Positions 9,175-18,426 are shown, counted from the stretch's first letter. The stretch: DNA of 64,000 nt from Rossellomorea vietnamensis (GCF_025398035.1 NZ_CP104558.1:1054001-1118000); one strand, 5' to 3'. Notes: a model not told the origin generated them from the letters alone. Numbers and translations are program-made.

Positions 9175-10524
9175 TTACGTACGGTTGGCTGTCAAAAAGT
9201 CCTGGAGCCATTTGGTCGTATATGATCCATCTTTAAACCCGTTGTCTTCAAGTATATCCCTGAAGAGACTGACATTGGTTTTGACCCCTTCAACCGTTAC
9301 CCCCGCAAAGAAAAGCTTTGCCTTCTCGAGCGCATCCTGACGGTCACTCCCCTGGATGATACACTTGGATATCATCGGATCATAGAAGGGGGTCACATTG
9401 TTCCCCTTTTCGTATCCGCTGTCAATCCGGACACCTTCACCTTGACCCCATTCCAATTCTGTCAGCTTGCCTGGAGAGGGATAAAACGTCTTTGGATCTT
9501 CAGCATATACCCTGAACTCAATTGCATGACCGGCATTTTGGATTTCTTCCTGCCTGCAAAGGGGCAGAGGCTCTCCGCTTGCTACCAGCAGCTGCCATTT
9601 CACGAGATCGAGCCCCGTGATCGTTTCAGTGACCGGATGCTCTACTTGCAGGCGGGTATTCATTTCAAGGAAGTAAAAATTCTCCTCTTCATCAACGATA
9701 AACTCCACTGTTCCTGCATTCGTATAATTCACTGCTTTTCCAGCCTTTATGGCAGCGGTGAACATCTTCTCCTTCGTTTCTTGAGATAGGCCGGGAGAAG
9801 GTGATTCCTCTATCACTTTCTGATTTCTTCGTTGTACGGAACAATTCCGCTCGAATAGATGAACGAGATTTCCATGGTGGTCACCAAAGATTTGCACTTC
9901 TACATGTCTCGCATTCTCTATACATTTCTCGAGGAAGACTTCCTCTTTCCCGAAATAGGCTTTAGCACGGTTTTTAGTAGAATCGAAGCTTTGAACGAGC
10001 GCTTGCTCATTTTCACAGCGGATCATACCGATCCCGCCGCCACCGCCACTTGCCTTCAGCATCACGGGGTAGCCGATGTCATTCGCCACCTCTTTAGCAG
10101 CCTCTATGGTAGCGACTCCTCCGTCGCTTCCCGGCACTACAGGAACAGACGCACCCTGCATCACTCTTCTTGCCTCTACCTTATCTCCCATTTTCTCAAT
10201 GATGTTATGGGCAGGACCAATAAAAGTAATGCCCTCTTCCGTCACCCTCTTCGCGAAGTCGGCATTTTCCGAGAGCAGGCCGTACCCGGGATGGATTCCA
10301 TCCACTTTCTCCTTCTTTGCAACATCCAATATATTGTCCACCACTAAGTATGAACGGTTCACTTGTGATTCACCTATGCGGAATGCAACATCCGCTTCTT
10401 TCACAAAGGGCATATCCTGATCTGCATCTGAATAAACCGCGACTGTTTGAATGTTTAATTGTTTACATGTTTTGATGATCCTAGAAGCGATTTCTCCCCT
10501 GTTTGCAATTAATATCTTCTGCAC
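9175..10524 (-). CDS. Biotin carboxylase subunit of acyl-CoA carboxylase
   Basis: 449-residue ATP-grasp biotin carboxylase that carboxylates the biotin of the neighbouring carrier. Visible are the N-terminal preATP-grasp motif KILIANRGEIASRI, the glycine-rich ATP loop MLKASGGGGGIGM, FLEMNTRLQVEHPVTE and the C-terminal RVYAEDP segment. I chose a GTG start at 10524 (VQKILIANRG) because GGGGAGAG lies just upstream; the ATG extension to 10551 adds residues not seen in the family. First gene of the three-gene carboxylase operon. A cre-like site lies about 80-93 bases upstream. Distinct from the accC of fatty acid synthesis by context. Confidence 0.88.
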   Translation of the reverse strand: MQKILIANRGEIASRIIKTCKQLNIQTVAVYSDADQDMPFVKEADVAFRIGESQVNRSYLVVDNILDVAKKEKVDGIHPGYGLLSENADFAKRVTEEGITFIGPAHNIIEKMGDKVEARRVMQGASVPVVPGSDGGVATIEAAKEVANDIGYPVMLKASGGGGGIGMIRCENEQALVQSFDSTKNRAKAYFGKEEVFLEKCIENARHVEVQIFGDHHGNLVHLFERNCSVQRRNQKVIEESPSPGLSQETKEKMFTAAIKAGKAVNYTNAGTVEFIVDEEENFYFLEMNTRLQVEHPVTETITGLDLVKWQLLVASGEPLPLCRQEEIQNAGHAIEFRVYAEDPKTFYPSPGKLTELEWGQGEGVRIDSGYEKGNNVTPFYDPMISKCIIQGSDRQDALEKAKLFFAGVTVEGVKTNVSLFRDILEDNGFKDGSYTTKWLQDFLTANRT

Positions 10525-10603
10525 AATCTCTCCCCTTTCTTCATGGAACACACCTGTTCATAATACGAATTCTACAAAAATCGTCGAAATCCTTCTTCTC
10601 CAT

Positions 10604-10617
10604 TGTAAACGTTTTCT
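10604..10617. promoter_or_regulatory. Candidate catabolite-responsive element (cre)
   Basis: TGTAAACGTTTTCT differs only at its last base from the CcpA consensus TGWAANCGNTNWCA as I recall it. It lies between the divergent carboxylase operon and ylbP, closer to the former, so glucose repression of acyl-CoA catabolism is the likely role. Confidence 0.5.
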
Positions 10618-10756
10618 TAATTAAGTGCAGAATTTTTTGTTATTTTGTTATATAATAATAATAAATACTCGTTCTAATAGTAAATGAATGGCAAAAGGAT
10701 ATAACATTCTTAATGTAATCAAAGAATCATTTTTCAGCATTTTAGGAGGTCATACT

Positions 10757-11233
10757 ATGGCAGTAAAAGTGGAAAAATTAAAAGTAAACTATAAAACTCT
10801 TGAGGAGTTTAAGAAATTTAAAGAATATGGTGTACAGGAATTATCCATGCTTGAGGACCTGCAGGCGAATATCATTGAAAACGATAGCGAATCTCCTTTT
10901 TACGGAATTTACTTCGGAGATACTCTGGTTGCCAGAATGAGTCTTTATCAACGCAATGCCCGTTTTGATCAATACTTCGATCCTCCCCAGAATTATCTGG
11001 AGCTTTGGAAGCTTGAAGTATTGCCGAAATACCAGAATAAAAGCTACGGTAAAGAATTAGTGGAATTCGCCAAGACCTTTGGATTGCCGATCAAGACAAA
11101 CTCCCGGATCAAATCTCAAGGATTCTGGGAGAAGATGGGGTTTGAAGCCGTAACATATGAAGTGGAAAGAGATTTAGGTGAAAATCCATATGTATGGTTC
11201 CCTGAAGGGGTCAAAGAACAGAAAATCAGTTAA
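10757..11233 (+). CDS. ylbP: GNAT-type N-acetyltransferase YlbP
   Basis: 158-residue GNAT-fold acyltransferase; substrate unknown. The acetyl-CoA-binding motif region is LWKLEVLPKYQNKSYGKELV, followed by IKSQGFWEKMGFE, the typical last strand-helix of GNATs. I chose the ATG at 10757 because TAGGAGG lies 6-7 bases upstream; the ATG at 10688 lacks a site. The gene is monocistronic, divergent from the carboxylase operon and convergent with ylbO, with a shared terminator. Same position as B. subtilis ylbP. Confidence 0.88.
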   Translation: MAVKVEKLKVNYKTLEEFKKFKEYGVQELSMLEDLQANIIENDSESPFYGIYFGDTLVARMSLYQRNARFDQYFDPPQNYLELWKLEVLPKYQNKSYGKELVEFAKTFGLPIKTNSRIKSQGFWEKMGFEAVTYEVERDLGENPYVWFPEGVKEQKIS

Positions 11234-11239
11234 TATACG

Positions 11240-11277
11240 AAAAAGGCTTGCTCAAGTACACTCGAGTCAGCCTTTTT
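11240..11277. terminator. Bidirectional terminator between ylbP and ylbO
   Basis: AAAAAGGCT..CTC pairs with GAG..AGCCTTTTT around a 10-base loop, with A/T runs on both sides. It serves the convergent genes. Confidence 0.85.
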
Positions 11278-11281
11278 CATT

Positions 11282-11893
11282 TCATTTATTCAATCTTTGC
11301 AGATTACCGTTCTTATCCATCTGAAATTTCACTTTGTCTTCATTTCCTTGGAGCAGGGCCATCTTTCTCGCTTTTTCAAATATGGCTAATAACGATTTAT
11401 GATCTTCTTCAAGGAGATTGAATTTTTCCTCATACTCTTTCAACTCTTCTTCTGTTTCTTTAAGCTTTTCCTGCAGTTGTGAGATTTGTTCGTGAAGCTG
11501 ACTGTTTTCATTTCGTACTTTCTCCTCGTTACGGACGGCTTCCTCTGCTTTTTGAAGGTACTGTATCATGCTTCCCATCGAAAATGCTTCCGGAGACTCC
11601 GACGCACTTTCTACTGTCGGAATTTCCTGCTTTTCTTCATATGTCTTCTTCGGCGGAGAATGTTTCTTAGATTGCTTTCTCTGTTTCTTTGCCAGTTCGA
11701 TTCCGGATTTATATTGTTTACGAACAAATGAATTCCATCGAAAGCCGCATGCCGCGGATGTCCTTGATAGTTTTTTTCCTACTTCTTCAAATGCTTGAAG
11801 CTGAGTACCACCTTCACGTATATGACGCAATACCACTTCCGCTAACAATACATCTTCATCCTGGCTCCAGGCATCCTGTCTATTTGAAGACAT
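11282..11893 (-). CDS. ylbO: RsfA-family sporulation transcription regulator YlbO
   Basis: 203-residue regulator. The N-terminal 55 residues form a Myb/SANT-like DNA-binding helix set ([39 protein letters not shown]), the signature of the RsfA family. A basic, low-complexity linker follows, then a long coiled coil (about residues 115-185) suited to dimerisation. I chose the ATG at 11893 (MSSNRQDAW), six bases after a GGGGGG site. RsfA proteins act in compartment-specific gene control during sporulation; the target genes here are unknown. Confidence 0.88.
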   Translation of the reverse strand: MSSNRQDAWSQDEDVLLAEVVLRHIREGGTQLQAFEEVGKKLSRTSAACGFRWNSFVRKQYKSGIELAKKQRKQSKKHSPPKKTYEEKQEIPTVESASESPEAFSMGSMIQYLQKAEEAVRNEEKVRNENSQLHEQISQLQEKLKETEEELKEYEEKFNLLEEDHKSLLAIFEKARKMALLQGNEDKVKFQMDKNGNLQRLNK

Positions 11894-11977
11894 TTCCATC
11901 CCCCCTATTTCGTCAGTTTCTCCATACATATGCTCTTACTAGAGAAGATAGAATCAGCATCACTATTTTTAACATAT

Positions 11978-12009
11978 AAAAAAGGAACCGGTTTTCACCT
12001 GCTCCTTTT
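11978..12009 (-). terminator. Terminator after the enoyl-CoA hydratase-like gene
   Basis: On the minus strand AAAGGA-C-GG pairs with CC-G-TCCTTT with mismatches, followed by a six-T run. Confidence 0.6.
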
Positions 12010-12020
12010 ACATTCATGAA

Positions 12021-12779
12021 CTATTTAGATAAAAATTGATCCACTGCTTTGTGGTGCTCATCATGTGCCCACAGTTTGGAGCATTGTTTGATTTCCTCCT
12101 GGATATTCTCTTCTATCCTCTTTGTATCCCATCGATTAAGGAGTTGCCGCTTATATGCCTTCAAGACTCCTGCAGATTTAGACGCAATCATTTGAATCAA
12201 TGGTACTTCATTTACAGGTACCATTTCATCCACCACTTCATCTACAAACCCCATTTCATGAAGTGCTTCTGCCTGTTCCAGACGCGCCGTCATTAAAAGA
12301 GACATAGCTTTGGGTACAGGGAGTCTTTCAAGGAGAAGGGTCCCTCCTCCCCATCCGGTGGTGATGGCAAGATTCCCTTGAACGAACCCCATCTTCGCGG
12401 TTTTTCTTGCTACTCGGAAATCACACGCAGCAGCGATCTCACATCCCCCTCCTATGGCAGTCCCATTGATGAAGGCAATGGTAGGTTTCGGCAGAAAGGC
12501 GAGTCTCGTAAGGAGCCTGCCCATTTTACTAAGCATTTCGTAGCTTTCACCTTCTGTTTTAAGATTGTGAAACTGTGACAAGTCTCCCCCGGAACAAAAA
12601 GCACGATCTCCACTTCCGGTTATGAGAAGCGCTTTCACATGATCGTTTTGAGTGCACTCATCCATCACCTTCTGAAGCCCATTCATGATTTCGTAGCTTA
12701 CTGCGTTTCGTTTATCCGGTCGATCAATGATAAACTCCAATATTCCTTCACTTTTCATATGTAATAAATATTCTCCCAC
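12021..12779 (-). CDS. Enoyl-CoA hydratase/isomerase (crotonase) family protein
   Basis: 252-residue crotonase-fold protein. The oxyanion-hole motif AFCSGGDLSQF and the GTAIGGGCEIAAACDFRVA segment with the first catalytic-type Glu are present. The region that normally carries the second catalytic Glu reads QGNLAITTGWGGGTLLLERL, so that residue is missing. This resembles decarboxylase-type members (methylmalonyl-/ethylmalonyl-CoA decarboxylases) more than hydratases, an inference. The start is a GTG at 12779 with GGGGG eight bases upstream. It is flanked by its own terminators, near an acyl-CoA carboxylase operon, which would fit a metabolite-repair role. Confidence 0.85.
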   Translation of the reverse strand: MGEYLLHMKSEGILEFIIDRPDKRNAVSYEIMNGLQKVMDECTQNDHVKALLITGSGDRAFCSGGDLSQFHNLKTEGESYEMLSKMGRLLTRLAFLPKPTIAFINGTAIGGGCEIAAACDFRVARKTAKMGFVQGNLAITTGWGGGTLLLERLPVPKAMSLLMTARLEQAEALHEMGFVDEVVDEMVPVNEVPLIQMIASKSAGVLKAYKRQLLNRWDTKRIEENIQEEIKQCSKLWAHDEHHKAVDQFLSK

Positions 12780-12857
12780 TACAAAAGCCCCCTTTTATCT
12801 TACATATAGTGTATGATTTTCACGATCCGTTGAACAGACCTTTTCTGTAGATACGAC

Positions 12858-12896
12858 AAAAAAGCGTGAAGAGCCATGGTCTCTTCACGCTTTTTA
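12858..12896. terminator. Strong bidirectional terminator after rpmF
   Basis: Perfect 15-bp stem AAAAAGCGTGAAGAG with its complement around ccatggt, ending in a T-run. It closes the ylbN-rpmF unit. Confidence 0.92.
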
Positions 12897-12909
12897 GCGG
12901 TGTAAGCGA

Positions 12910-13083
12910 TTATTTGCTTACTACTTCTTTTCCTTTATACGTTCCGCACTCTTTACAAACACGGTGTGCTAGTTTCATCTCACCACAGTTTGGGCATGCT
13001 ACCATACCAGGTACACTTAGTTTGAAGTGTGTACGACGTTGTCTTTTTGCTGTTTTAGAAGTTCTTCTAAAAGGTACTGCCAT
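12910..13083 (-). CDS. rpmF: 50S ribosomal protein L32
   Basis: 57-residue ribosomal protein of the large subunit. The basic N-terminus [19 protein letters not shown] is canonical. A zinc ribbon is intact, with CPNC and CKEC pairs, so this is the Zn-binding form. I chose the ATG at 13083, preceded by AAGGAGGTGGG. It lies 64 bases after ylbN, the conserved yceD-rpmF pairing seen across bacteria, and ends at a strong terminator. Confidence 0.97.
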   Translation of the reverse strand: MAVPFRRTSKTAKRQRRTHFKLSVPGMVACPNCGEMKLAHRVCKECGTYKGKEVVSK

Positions 13084-13147
13084 TCTTCCCACCTCCTTAA
13101 AAGAGATTCATACTCATTATGAAGCCAGTCGAGCTGGTACTTCGCTT

Positions 13148-13690
13148 TTAAGAGTTCTTGTTTTGATCAAGAAGTTTTGCTAAGTCAGCGAGTCGAGGAT
13201 CTACTTTCTTCTCTTCCTCTTGTTCGACTTCATGAGCCTGTTCTTCGGTCATCACTTCCCAGTTCTTACCGGAAGGCATCTCATCTTGTTCTCTCGCTTC
13301 ATCACTGATTACCTGCATCGGAATCTCAAGTAACAGCAATTCTCTGATAGCCGGTTTTAAATCAATAACATCACCTTGTATACGATGTACTTCTTCTTCC
13401 TCAAACTGATCATAATCAGATTCATTTAGAAGATACGTCTCAATCGTATTGATGTCCACTGGTAAATCGACATCCACAAGGGTTCTTGAGCAAGGAAGGA
13501 CTAACTTTCCTTCTATATGAAGATGAAAAGTGACACGGTTTGAACCGATATCCGCCTTTCCGGACACCCGAATAGGTGAGACTTCTATAATTTGGGGATC
13601 GACTTCTTTCAGTTCGTCCAAATTAATCGTTTCGTCTATGGAAAGTCCCTTGTCTCTGAATTTTTGTAATTGGATTATTGACCATTTCAA
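13148..13690 (-). CDS. ylbN: YceD/DUF177 family protein YlbN
   Basis: 180-residue protein of the DUF177 family, implicated in 23S rRNA/large-subunit biogenesis from its constant pairing with rpmF. The middle carries the family segment VEGKLVLPCSRTLVDVDLPV-like (here HIEGKLVLPCSRTL), and the C-terminal half is very acidic. I chose a TTG start at 13690 (codon followed by KWSIIQLQKF), because GAGGTGAT lies three bases upstream of it and contains the alternative GTG. Co-transcribed with rpmF. Confidence 0.9.
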   Translation of the reverse strand: MKWSIIQLQKFRDKGLSIDETINLDELKEVDPQIIEVSPIRVSGKADIGSNRVTFHLHIEGKLVLPCSRTLVDVDLPVDINTIETYLLNESDYDQFEEEEVHRIQGDVIDLKPAIRELLLLEIPMQVISDEAREQDEMPSGKNWEVMTEEQAHEVEQEEEKKVDPRLADLAKLLDQNKNS

Positions 13691-13927
13691 TGTAATCACC
13701 TCAAGGCAACAAAGGTAATTATAGCTTTCATAATACCGTTTGTCAATATTTTTTCTTTACACTCTCTTTAACCATAGTGTTGTAATTATAACGTTTAAAT
13801 ATAAGGACTTTCAAATATTTTATTATATTCGTTATGATTCTTTCAAAAAAGGGGAGAATCTATATCATTTCCTTATATAATGAAGTTGATAAGCACTTTT
13901 TAGATTTAGAAAGGTTGTGTGGTTATT

Positions 13928-15142
13928 ATGAGGGCGACAGGGGTAGTTGTGGAGTATAATCCGTTTCATAATGGACATTTGCATCATTTGAGGGAAACAA
14001 GGGCCGCTACCGGGGCGGATGTTGTGGTTGCCGTGATGAGTGGGCATTTCCTCCAGCGTGGGGAGCCTGCACTTGTTTCAAAATGGGCCCGTACAAGGAT
14101 GGCATTGGAGTCAGGAGTGGATGTCGTGATAGAGCTTCCATATTGTTTTGCGACACAGCATGCGGAAATTTTTTCAAAAGGGGCGATTTCACTCCTGGAC
14201 CGATTTGGTTGTGAAAGCTTCTGTTTCGGTAGCGAAGATGGGGATATTGATGGATTCTTAATGACCATTCAATTCATCCAAACACACCAGGAGCAATACG
14301 ATGTGTACATAAAGGAATTGATTCAGGAAGGGATGAGCTATCCTTCAGCACTGGCCGGTGCCTTTCGGAAATTGGGAAATCAGGATTCTGTCATCGATTT
14401 AAGTAAACCCAACAATATTTTGGGATTTCACTATTTGGAGGCAAGGAATCAGCTTGGTTCTTCATTGGAAGCGTATACGATTACCCGGGAATCAGCCGGT
14501 TACCATGATGAACATTTCTCTTCCCCTTCCATTGCCAGTGCGACGAGCATTCGCAAAAGTATATTCAGTTCACAAGGGGATCATGAGATCGAATCTTATC
14601 TTCCTGCAGCTTCTGTGCAGGAACTGGAAAGATATAAAGGCGAGTTTGGTGGATTCCACAGATGGGAGAGTTATTGGACCCTGCTTCAATATAAGCTTCT
14701 TTCCTCTTCAAAAGCTGAGTTGAGGGATATCTATGAAATAGAAGAGGGAATCGAAAACCGGATGGTAGAGTATGCGAAGTCTTGCTTGTCCTTTGAAGAA
14801 TTCATGACGAAGCTTAAGACGAAGCGTTACACGTGGACACGCCTTCAAAGAATGCTCCTTCATATTTTAACTGATACACATAAAGAAGAAATGAGGAGCC
14901 GGCATGACTCTCCTCGTTATATCCGCCTTCTCGGTATGAATACCAAGGGAAGGGAATTTATCCACTCCCGGAAAAAGAATCTGTCCCTCCCTTTGATCAG
15001 CAAGCTATCCAGTGCAGACCCACATGATATCCAATTAGATATCAAGGCTGCGGAAATTTATTCATTGGGCCTTCAGGATCCAGACGCACGCACAAGACTT
15101 CTACGACAAGAATGGTCCCAACCCCCTATTATGATGTCATAA
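13928..15142 (+). CDS. tmcAL: tRNA(Met) cytidine acetate ligase TmcAL (YlbM)
   Basis: 404-residue enzyme that makes N4-acetylcytidine at the wobble base of elongator tRNA-Met from acetate and ATP. Nucleotidyltransferase signatures are clear: VVEYNPFHNGHLHHL (HxGH-type) near residue 9, VAVMSGHFLQRGEPAL, and SATSIRKS (ISSTxxR-type) near residue 200. I chose the ATG at 13928 (MRATGVVVEYN). A 230-bp region with no other ORF separates it from the divergent ylbN. Same position as B. subtilis ylbM. It ends at a strong shared terminator. Confidence 0.94.
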   Translation: MRATGVVVEYNPFHNGHLHHLRETRAATGADVVVAVMSGHFLQRGEPALVSKWARTRMALESGVDVVIELPYCFATQHAEIFSKGAISLLDRFGCESFCFGSEDGDIDGFLMTIQFIQTHQEQYDVYIKELIQEGMSYPSALAGAFRKLGNQDSVIDLSKPNNILGFHYLEARNQLGSSLEAYTITRESAGYHDEHFSSPSIASATSIRKSIFSSQGDHEIESYLPAASVQELERYKGEFGGFHRWESYWTLLQYKLLSSSKAELRDIYEIEEGIENRMVEYAKSCLSFEEFMTKLKTKRYTWTRLQRMLLHILTDTHKEEMRSRHDSPRYIRLLGMNTKGREFIHSRKKNLSLPLISKLSSADPHDIQLDIKAAEIYSLGLQDPDARTRLLRQEWSQPPIMMS

Positions 15143-15153
15143 CAATGTGATTC

Positions 15154-15198
15154 AAACAAAGAGACTGCCCTCCGAATCGAAAGGCAGTCTCTTTGTTC
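15154..15198. terminator. Strong bidirectional terminator between ylbM and ylbL
   Basis: AACAAAGAGACTGCC pairs perfectly with GGCAGTCTCTTTGTT (stem 15 bp, 13-base loop). The right arm reaches the stop codon of ylbL. Confidence 0.92.
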
Positions 15199-16240
15199 AG
15201 TTTTCGATTGATTTGAGGAAGGATAGTGCTTCATCAAATGTTTTTACGGGTATCACTTTCATATCCGTACCGATATCTTCGGCTGTTCGTTTCGCAGCGG
15301 TATAGTTGGATTCAAGATCAGGGTATTTTTTCTTCATTTCTTTTGTAATGGTTTCATCCGGTGCAAGGAAGTATTCTGCATCCGCTTTATCAGCAGCGAT
15401 GATTTTTTGTTCGATGCCTCCGATGCGACCGACCACACCATCTTCCGAGATCGTCCCGGTACCGGCAATCCTGTGCCCTTTAGCCAGATCTTCCTTCGTC
15501 AGTTGGTCATAGATTTCCAAACTGAACATCAATCCTGCGGAAGGTCCCCCTATTTCCTCTGTCTGAAGCTTTACGGGTGGATCTGTTATGATTTCTTTAT
15601 CATCGCTTAATGTGATGCCGAGACCGATCTTATCAGGGACATCGGGAAATGCTTCAAGCGGGATCGTTTCAACCTTTTCCTCTTTATCCCGGACGAATGT
15701 GATGTCCACTTTATCCCCTTTTGTTTTCCCACTTACGTAATCAATGAATTCTTGTGACGACTGAAACGTCTGACCGTCTATGGCGGTGATCCGGTCGCCG
15801 GGTTTCAACACTTTTTCAGCAGGCATATCCGGATAAATATTTAATACATAAATCCCTTTATATTTATATTCATACGGTTTGCCTGCTTTTTTATAGGCCA
15901 CTTCAATGGCATGGGTTTGGGAATTATTCATGAGCTGAAGTTGGCGAAGATTGTATTCTTCATCGCTTTCATGTGGACTCCTGATTTCCTCTACCGGAAA
16001 GATATATTCATATTTCCTTATGCTCGCCATCAGATAGGCATATATATTCGCCCTTCCCATCCTGACGGTTGTCAGCATCAGTTCTCCATCGTCTTCATAT
16101 CCATTCTCGACGTGTACGATTGGATCAAGTTCGTGTGCATTCCCGGGTTTCGTAACATAGAAAGGAAGATAATAAAAAGAAGTGGCGACCATAATGATGG
16201 TCATGATGAGCAGGGTTTTTATCAGCGTTTTTGTTTTCAT
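15197..16240 (-). CDS. ylbL: PDZ-Lon type serine protease YlbL (SepM family)
   Basis: 347-residue membrane-anchored protease. It has one N-terminal transmembrane segment (residues 4-25), a PDZ domain (about 115-190, with KVLKPGDRITAIDGQ), and a C-terminal Lon-type proteolytic domain with a Ser-Lys dyad: Ser in GGPSAGLMFSL near residue 234 and Lys in GGIEQKIIAA near 279. I chose the ATG at 16240; the upstream extension to 16333 overlaps ylbK and lacks a site. It follows ylbK by seven bases, forming an operon. The extracytoplasmic substrate is unknown. Confidence 0.92.
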   Translation of the reverse strand: MKTKTLIKTLLIMTIIMVATSFYYLPFYVTKPGNAHELDPIVHVENGYEDDGELMLTTVRMGRANIYAYLMASIRKYEYIFPVEEIRSPHESDEEYNLRQLQLMNNSQTHAIEVAYKKAGKPYEYKYKGIYVLNIYPDMPAEKVLKPGDRITAIDGQTFQSSQEFIDYVSGKTKGDKVDITFVRDKEEKVETIPLEAFPDVPDKIGLGITLSDDKEIITDPPVKLQTEEIGGPSAGLMFSLEIYDQLTKEDLAKGHRIAGTGTISEDGVVGRIGGIEQKIIAADKADAEYFLAPDETITKEMKKKYPDLESNYTAAKRTAEDIGTDMKVIPVKTFDEALSFLKSIEN

Positions 16241-16247
16241 ATATTTT

Positions 16248-17027
16248 TTACTCCTTCCAATTGTCCAGAGCTTCCTTGATGGAAGGAATAGCCTTCTTTG
16301 CTTCTTCTTCTCCCATATCGATGATTTCTTCAATGTTTTTAAAAGCTCTGGTGCTGTACATTTCTACATGTGGTCTGATCATGAAATCAGAAGCAAATTC
16401 ACGGTGAGCGACGATTTCCAGTTGGAGGATGTCAATGCTTTGCATGATCACGTCGTAGATGGTGGTTATTTCTGCATTACGTTTCACATGGGACACATCG
16501 ACCCCGATTACAATGTCCGCTCCCATCTCTTTCACAACGGAAACCGGCACGCGGTCAATGACCCCTCCGTCCACCAACAGACGGCCATTTATCCTTTCAG
16601 GCACAAAAATACCCGGTATAGCAATACTTGCACGGACTGCGCTTGCTATTGGACCGGTGGTGAAGATGACTTTTTCTCCATTCGTAATGTCAGTTGCCAC
16701 AACACTAACAGGGATATTTAATTCTTCAATATTTTTATTATGGGTAAATAGCTGAATGAACTCTTTTATTCTCTTGCCAGATATGAACCCCATTTTCGGA
16801 ACGGTAAAGTCCAAGTAATACTTCCGTCTGAAGGTAGTGGAAAGCTTGTATAGGTCTTCCATCTTGTGACCAACCCCATAAAAGCAGCCGACGAGCGCCC
16901 CCATGCTGCTGCCTGCAATCATATCAATCGGTATGTCGGCATCATCAAAGGCTTTCAAAACGCCTAAATGAGCAAATCCCCTTGCGCCACCCGAGCCGAG
17001 GGCTAATCCGATCTTTGGTCTACCCAT
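16248..17027 (-). CDS. ylbK: Patatin-like phospholipase family protein YlbK
   Basis: 259-residue patatin-fold lipid acyl hydrolase. The oxyanion loop is LALGSGGARGFAHLG near residues 8-22, the nucleophile Ser lies in AGSSMGALVG near residue 41, and the catalytic-dyad Asp lies in LLVDGGVIDRVP, so the active site is complete. No signal peptide is visible, so it is probably cytosolic or peripheral. First gene of the ylbK-ylbL pair. The physiological lipid is not known. Confidence 0.92.
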   Translation of the reverse strand: MGRPKIGLALGSGGARGFAHLGVLKAFDDADIPIDMIAGSSMGALVGCFYGVGHKMEDLYKLSTTFRRKYYLDFTVPKMGFISGKRIKEFIQLFTHNKNIEELNIPVSVVATDITNGEKVIFTTGPIASAVRASIAIPGIFVPERINGRLLVDGGVIDRVPVSVVKEMGADIVIGVDVSHVKRNAEITTIYDVIMQSIDILQLEIVAHREFASDFMIRPHVEMYSTRAFKNIEEIIDMGEEEAKKAIPSIKEALDNWKE

Positions 17028-17202
17028 GCCCTTCCCCCTTTTCCCGAGTCATCGGTCTATTCATCATATGGTCTATTTCAATTATGTATGAGTATATTGG
17101 ATAATATGAGGACAAGTTGAATTAATCTCATTTTATCATTCTTTTCCCATTTCACAAGGAATTGAAATAGAAGGAACTATTTTCTTAGGGGAGGAAGTCC
17201 TG

Positions 17203-18423
17203 TTGTTCAAATCTAAAATCAAAACCTTGGCTTTATCCATAAGTGTGACGGTATTTGCCACCTCTCTCATCTTGATGCCCGGGGAATCATTGGAGGCATC
17301 CATCAGAGGTTTGGACATGTGGTGGGAAATTGTCTTTCCATCCCTATTGCCGTTTTTCATTGTATCTGAAATGCTTATCGGATTTGGGGTTGTCCGGTTT
17401 ATAGGTGTCATGCTTGAGCCCTTGATGAGACCATTATTCCGGGTTCCGGGTGTAGGCGGGTTTGTGTGGGCGATGGGAATGGCATCAGGCTTTCCCGCAG
17501 GAGCTAAATTGACAGCTCGTTTGCGCCAGGAAAAACAGATTACAAAACTGGAAGGGGAAAGACTCGTTTCATTCACGAACTCTTCCAATCCGCTATTTAT
17601 ATTCGGGGCTGTTTCTGTCGGATTTTTCCAAAACGCGACCCTTGGGATTGTGTTAGCCGCTGCTCATTATATCGGGAATATATGCGTAGGCATCGTCATG
17701 AGGTTCTACGGAGCTAAAGAGAAAGAGGAAATCAGAAGCCGCCCGATAAAAAGGAAAGGTTTCATCCTCCGGGAAGCATTGTCGGCACTTCACCGCACAA
17801 GACTTCAGGATAAACGCCCCATCGGCAAACTACTGGGGGATGCCGTCACTTCATCCATTCAAACGTTGTTGATGATCGGTGGATTCATCATCTTATTTTC
17901 CGTCATTAATAAAATGTTGTATCACCTGAACATCACGACTTTTTTTGCCGAAGGTCTATCGGCTTTATTTACCCTTCTGAAATTACCCGACCAATTAAGT
18001 ATCCCATTTATTTCAGGACTCTTTGAAATCACATTGGGTTCAAAACTCACAAGCGGTGTAACGGAAGCCACCCTCCTCCACCAAGCGATCATCACAAGCT
18101 TTATATTGGGTTTCAGCGGTTTCAGCGTCCAGGCACAGGTCGCAAGTATCCTGGCAGATACGGATATTCGATTTAAGCCTTTCTTCTACGCACGCTTAGT
18201 TCACGGATTTTCCGCATCCGTCACGACCATTCTCATTTGGAAGCCCATTTATGAGAGGTTTTCCGATGAACAGCTTTCCAACGCCATCCCGGTATTCGCC
18301 AGGCACAACGACGCATTTTGGACCGACATGCTCTATTGGTTCAAGACGGCAGGTCCCATCATCACGATTTCAAGTTTGATCGTATACATGGTTCTTTATG
18401 CACGAAAACATGTGAATCATTGA
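17203..18423 (+). CDS. ylbJ: Sporulation integral membrane protein YlbJ
   Basis: 406-residue polytopic membrane protein with about eight to ten hydrophobic helices and gate-like motifs (PSLLPFFIVSEML, SGFPAGAKLTARL, TNSSNPLFIFGAVS) typical of the YlbJ/SpoVV-type transporter family. YlbJ (SpoVV) of B. subtilis is a mother-cell protein needed for dipicolinic acid movement into the spore, as I recall. The start is TTG at 17203, with GGGGAGGAAG upstream. It is divergent from ylbK and convergent with coaD. Confidence 0.92.
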   Translation: MFKSKIKTLALSISVTVFATSLILMPGESLEASIRGLDMWWEIVFPSLLPFFIVSEMLIGFGVVRFIGVMLEPLMRPLFRVPGVGGFVWAMGMASGFPAGAKLTARLRQEKQITKLEGERLVSFTNSSNPLFIFGAVSVGFFQNATLGIVLAAAHYIGNICVGIVMRFYGAKEKEEIRSRPIKRKGFILREALSALHRTRLQDKRPIGKLLGDAVTSSIQTLLMIGGFIILFSVINKMLYHLNITTFFAEGLSALFTLLKLPDQLSIPFISGLFEITLGSKLTSGVTEATLLHQAIITSFILGFSGFSVQAQVASILADTDIRFKPFFYARLVHGFSASVTTILIWKPIYERFSDEQLSNAIPVFARHNDAFWTDMLYWFKTAGPIITISSLIVYMVLYARKHVNH

Positions 18424-18426
18424 AAA

